In this document: positions 63,638-64,000 of the stretch, in pieces
Position numbering within the stretch: position 1 is the first letter of the stretch
How the letters are laid out: every line of letters starts with the position of its first letter
Origin: Arthrobacter sp. AZCC_0090
GTDB taxonomy: Bacteria > Actinomycetota > Actinomycetes > Actinomycetales > Micrococcaceae
Reading direction: 5' to 3'
Length of the DNA: 64,000 bases
Assembly: GCF_014207375.1 (NCBI RefSeq)
Contig: NZ_JACHEE010000002.1
Span: forward strand, 228,885-292,884
The notes under the pieces: model-generated
The model's database searches: none
What the model saw: the letters and a program-made list of their open reading frames with translations, nothing else
What the model was told of the DNA's origin: nothing
Translations under genes and position numbers: made by a program

Positions 63638-64000
63638 GTGACAGTTGACCGAAGCACCGAAATCCTCACCAACGAGCAGGCGCCCACCGCCCTCGTCCCC
63701 GAGCTCGAACACCGCCCTGGCCGCTGGATTGCCAACTGGGATGCAGAGAACAAGGAGCAATGGAAGGCCGCCGGCCGTTCCATCGCCAAGCGCAACCTGT
63801 ACTGGTCAATCTTTGCCGAGTTCCTCGGCTTCGTCGTCTGGCAGCTCTGGTCGATCGTCGTCGTCCAGCTCCCGGCAGCAGGCTTCAAGTTCGACACCAA
63901 CCAGATCTTCTGGCTCATCTCGATCCCCAGCCTGGTCGGTGCCACACTGCGCATCCCCTATACCTTCATGGTCCCGAAGTTCGGCGGCCGCAACTGGACC
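63638..64000 (+). CDS. narK: NarK-type nitrate/nitrite MFS transporter (partial, runs off the window)
   Basis: The first 121 codons of an MFS carrier. After a polar N-terminus of about 50 residues, the sequence RNLYWSIFAEFLGFVVWQLW, then SIVVVQLPAAGFKFDTNQIFWLISIPSLVGATLRIPYTFMVPKFGGRNWT, matches NarK nitrate/nitrite carriers, including the first conserved helices. These exchange nitrate and nitrite or import nitrate with protons. GTG 63638 has a strong AAAGGAGG site 6 nt upstream. The gene is open at the right edge of the window and divergent from the MHS transporter. Confidence 0.85.
   Translation, partial: MTVDRSTEILTNEQAPTALVPELEHRPGRWIANWDAENKEQWKAAGRSIAKRNLYWSIFAEFLGFVVWQLWSIVVVQLPAAGFKFDTNQIFWLISIPSLVGATLRIPYTFMVPKFGGRNWT

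Overview
This window looks like chromosomal DNA of a high-GC Gram-positive actinobacterium of the Micrococcaceae, most likely Arthrobacter, Paenarthrobacter or Pseudarthrobacter. The reasons are the strong G/C bias at third codon positions, frequent GTG and TTG starts, leaderless genes with a TANNNT box about 6 nt before the start codon, an AccD-epsilon-Maf-AccA carboxylase region with BirA nearby, GatCAB, and FHA/PknB/PP2C signalling. The genus is inferred from gene content. I found no rRNA, tRNA, transposase, integrase or CRISPR array.

Layout. (1) 75-3906: a CUT1-type sugar ABC importer (lipoprotein and two permeases, no ATPase gene) followed by a sulfatase gene that has lost its start codon and two internal blocks. 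(2) 5372-9596: a small membrane-anchored DUF5666-like protein and the gatC-gatA-gatB operon. (3) 9743-13912: a citrate transporter divergent from a CitA/CitB-like two-component system. (4) 13990-20574: RidA-like protein, two-way intergenic repeats, acetyltransferase, flavin-dependent monooxygenase, inositol-phosphatase-like protein, NAD-dependent DNA ligase and a proline-rich membrane-anchored protein. (5) 20715-42616: a 22-kb run of ten co-oriented, mostly overlapping genes: a giant Ig/FN3 surface protein, MoxR ATPase, DUF58, a TgpA-like transglutaminase fold with Asp in place of the catalytic Cys, RDD-FHA, PP2C phosphatase, FHA, Ser/Thr kinase, FHA with a C-terminal regulatory-like domain, and an EssC-like FHA/FtsK ATPase. 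(6) 42854-46472: class III adenylate cyclase with an Rv1264-like N-terminal half, PH-domain membrane protein, BirA and a short-chain dehydrogenase. (7) 46684-61829: acyl-CoA carboxylase beta and epsilon subunits, then DUF885 peptidase-like protein, dicarboxylate/glutamate symporter, YbjQ, TetR plus MMPL exporter, Maf, a collagen-like lipoprotein operon with a tail-collar protein, and finally the biotin carboxylase/BCCP alpha subunit. (8) 61936-64000: an MHS-family transporter and the start of a NarK-type nitrate transporter.

How the parts work together. BirA would biotinylate Lys567 of the AccA-like subunit, which works with the AccD and epsilon subunits. The gene order resembles the Mycobacterium tuberculosis birA-accD5-accE5-maf-accA3 region with extra genes inserted. 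The 20-42 kb cluster has the parts of the bifidobacterial PFNA cluster (protein kinase, FN3, AAA ATPase, DUF58, transglutaminase) joined to FHA readers, a phosphatase and a type VII-like FtsK/EssC motor. A phospho-regulated cell-envelope assembly or export machine is a reasonable inference, but no WXG100 substrate is encoded in the window.

Non-coding structure is unusually rich. Four copies of a palindrome family keep their stems through matched changes in both arms. A second family of 32-bp-period repeats occurs at three loci. Several genes have a -10-like hexamer exactly 6 nt before their start codon, which suggests leaderless transcripts.
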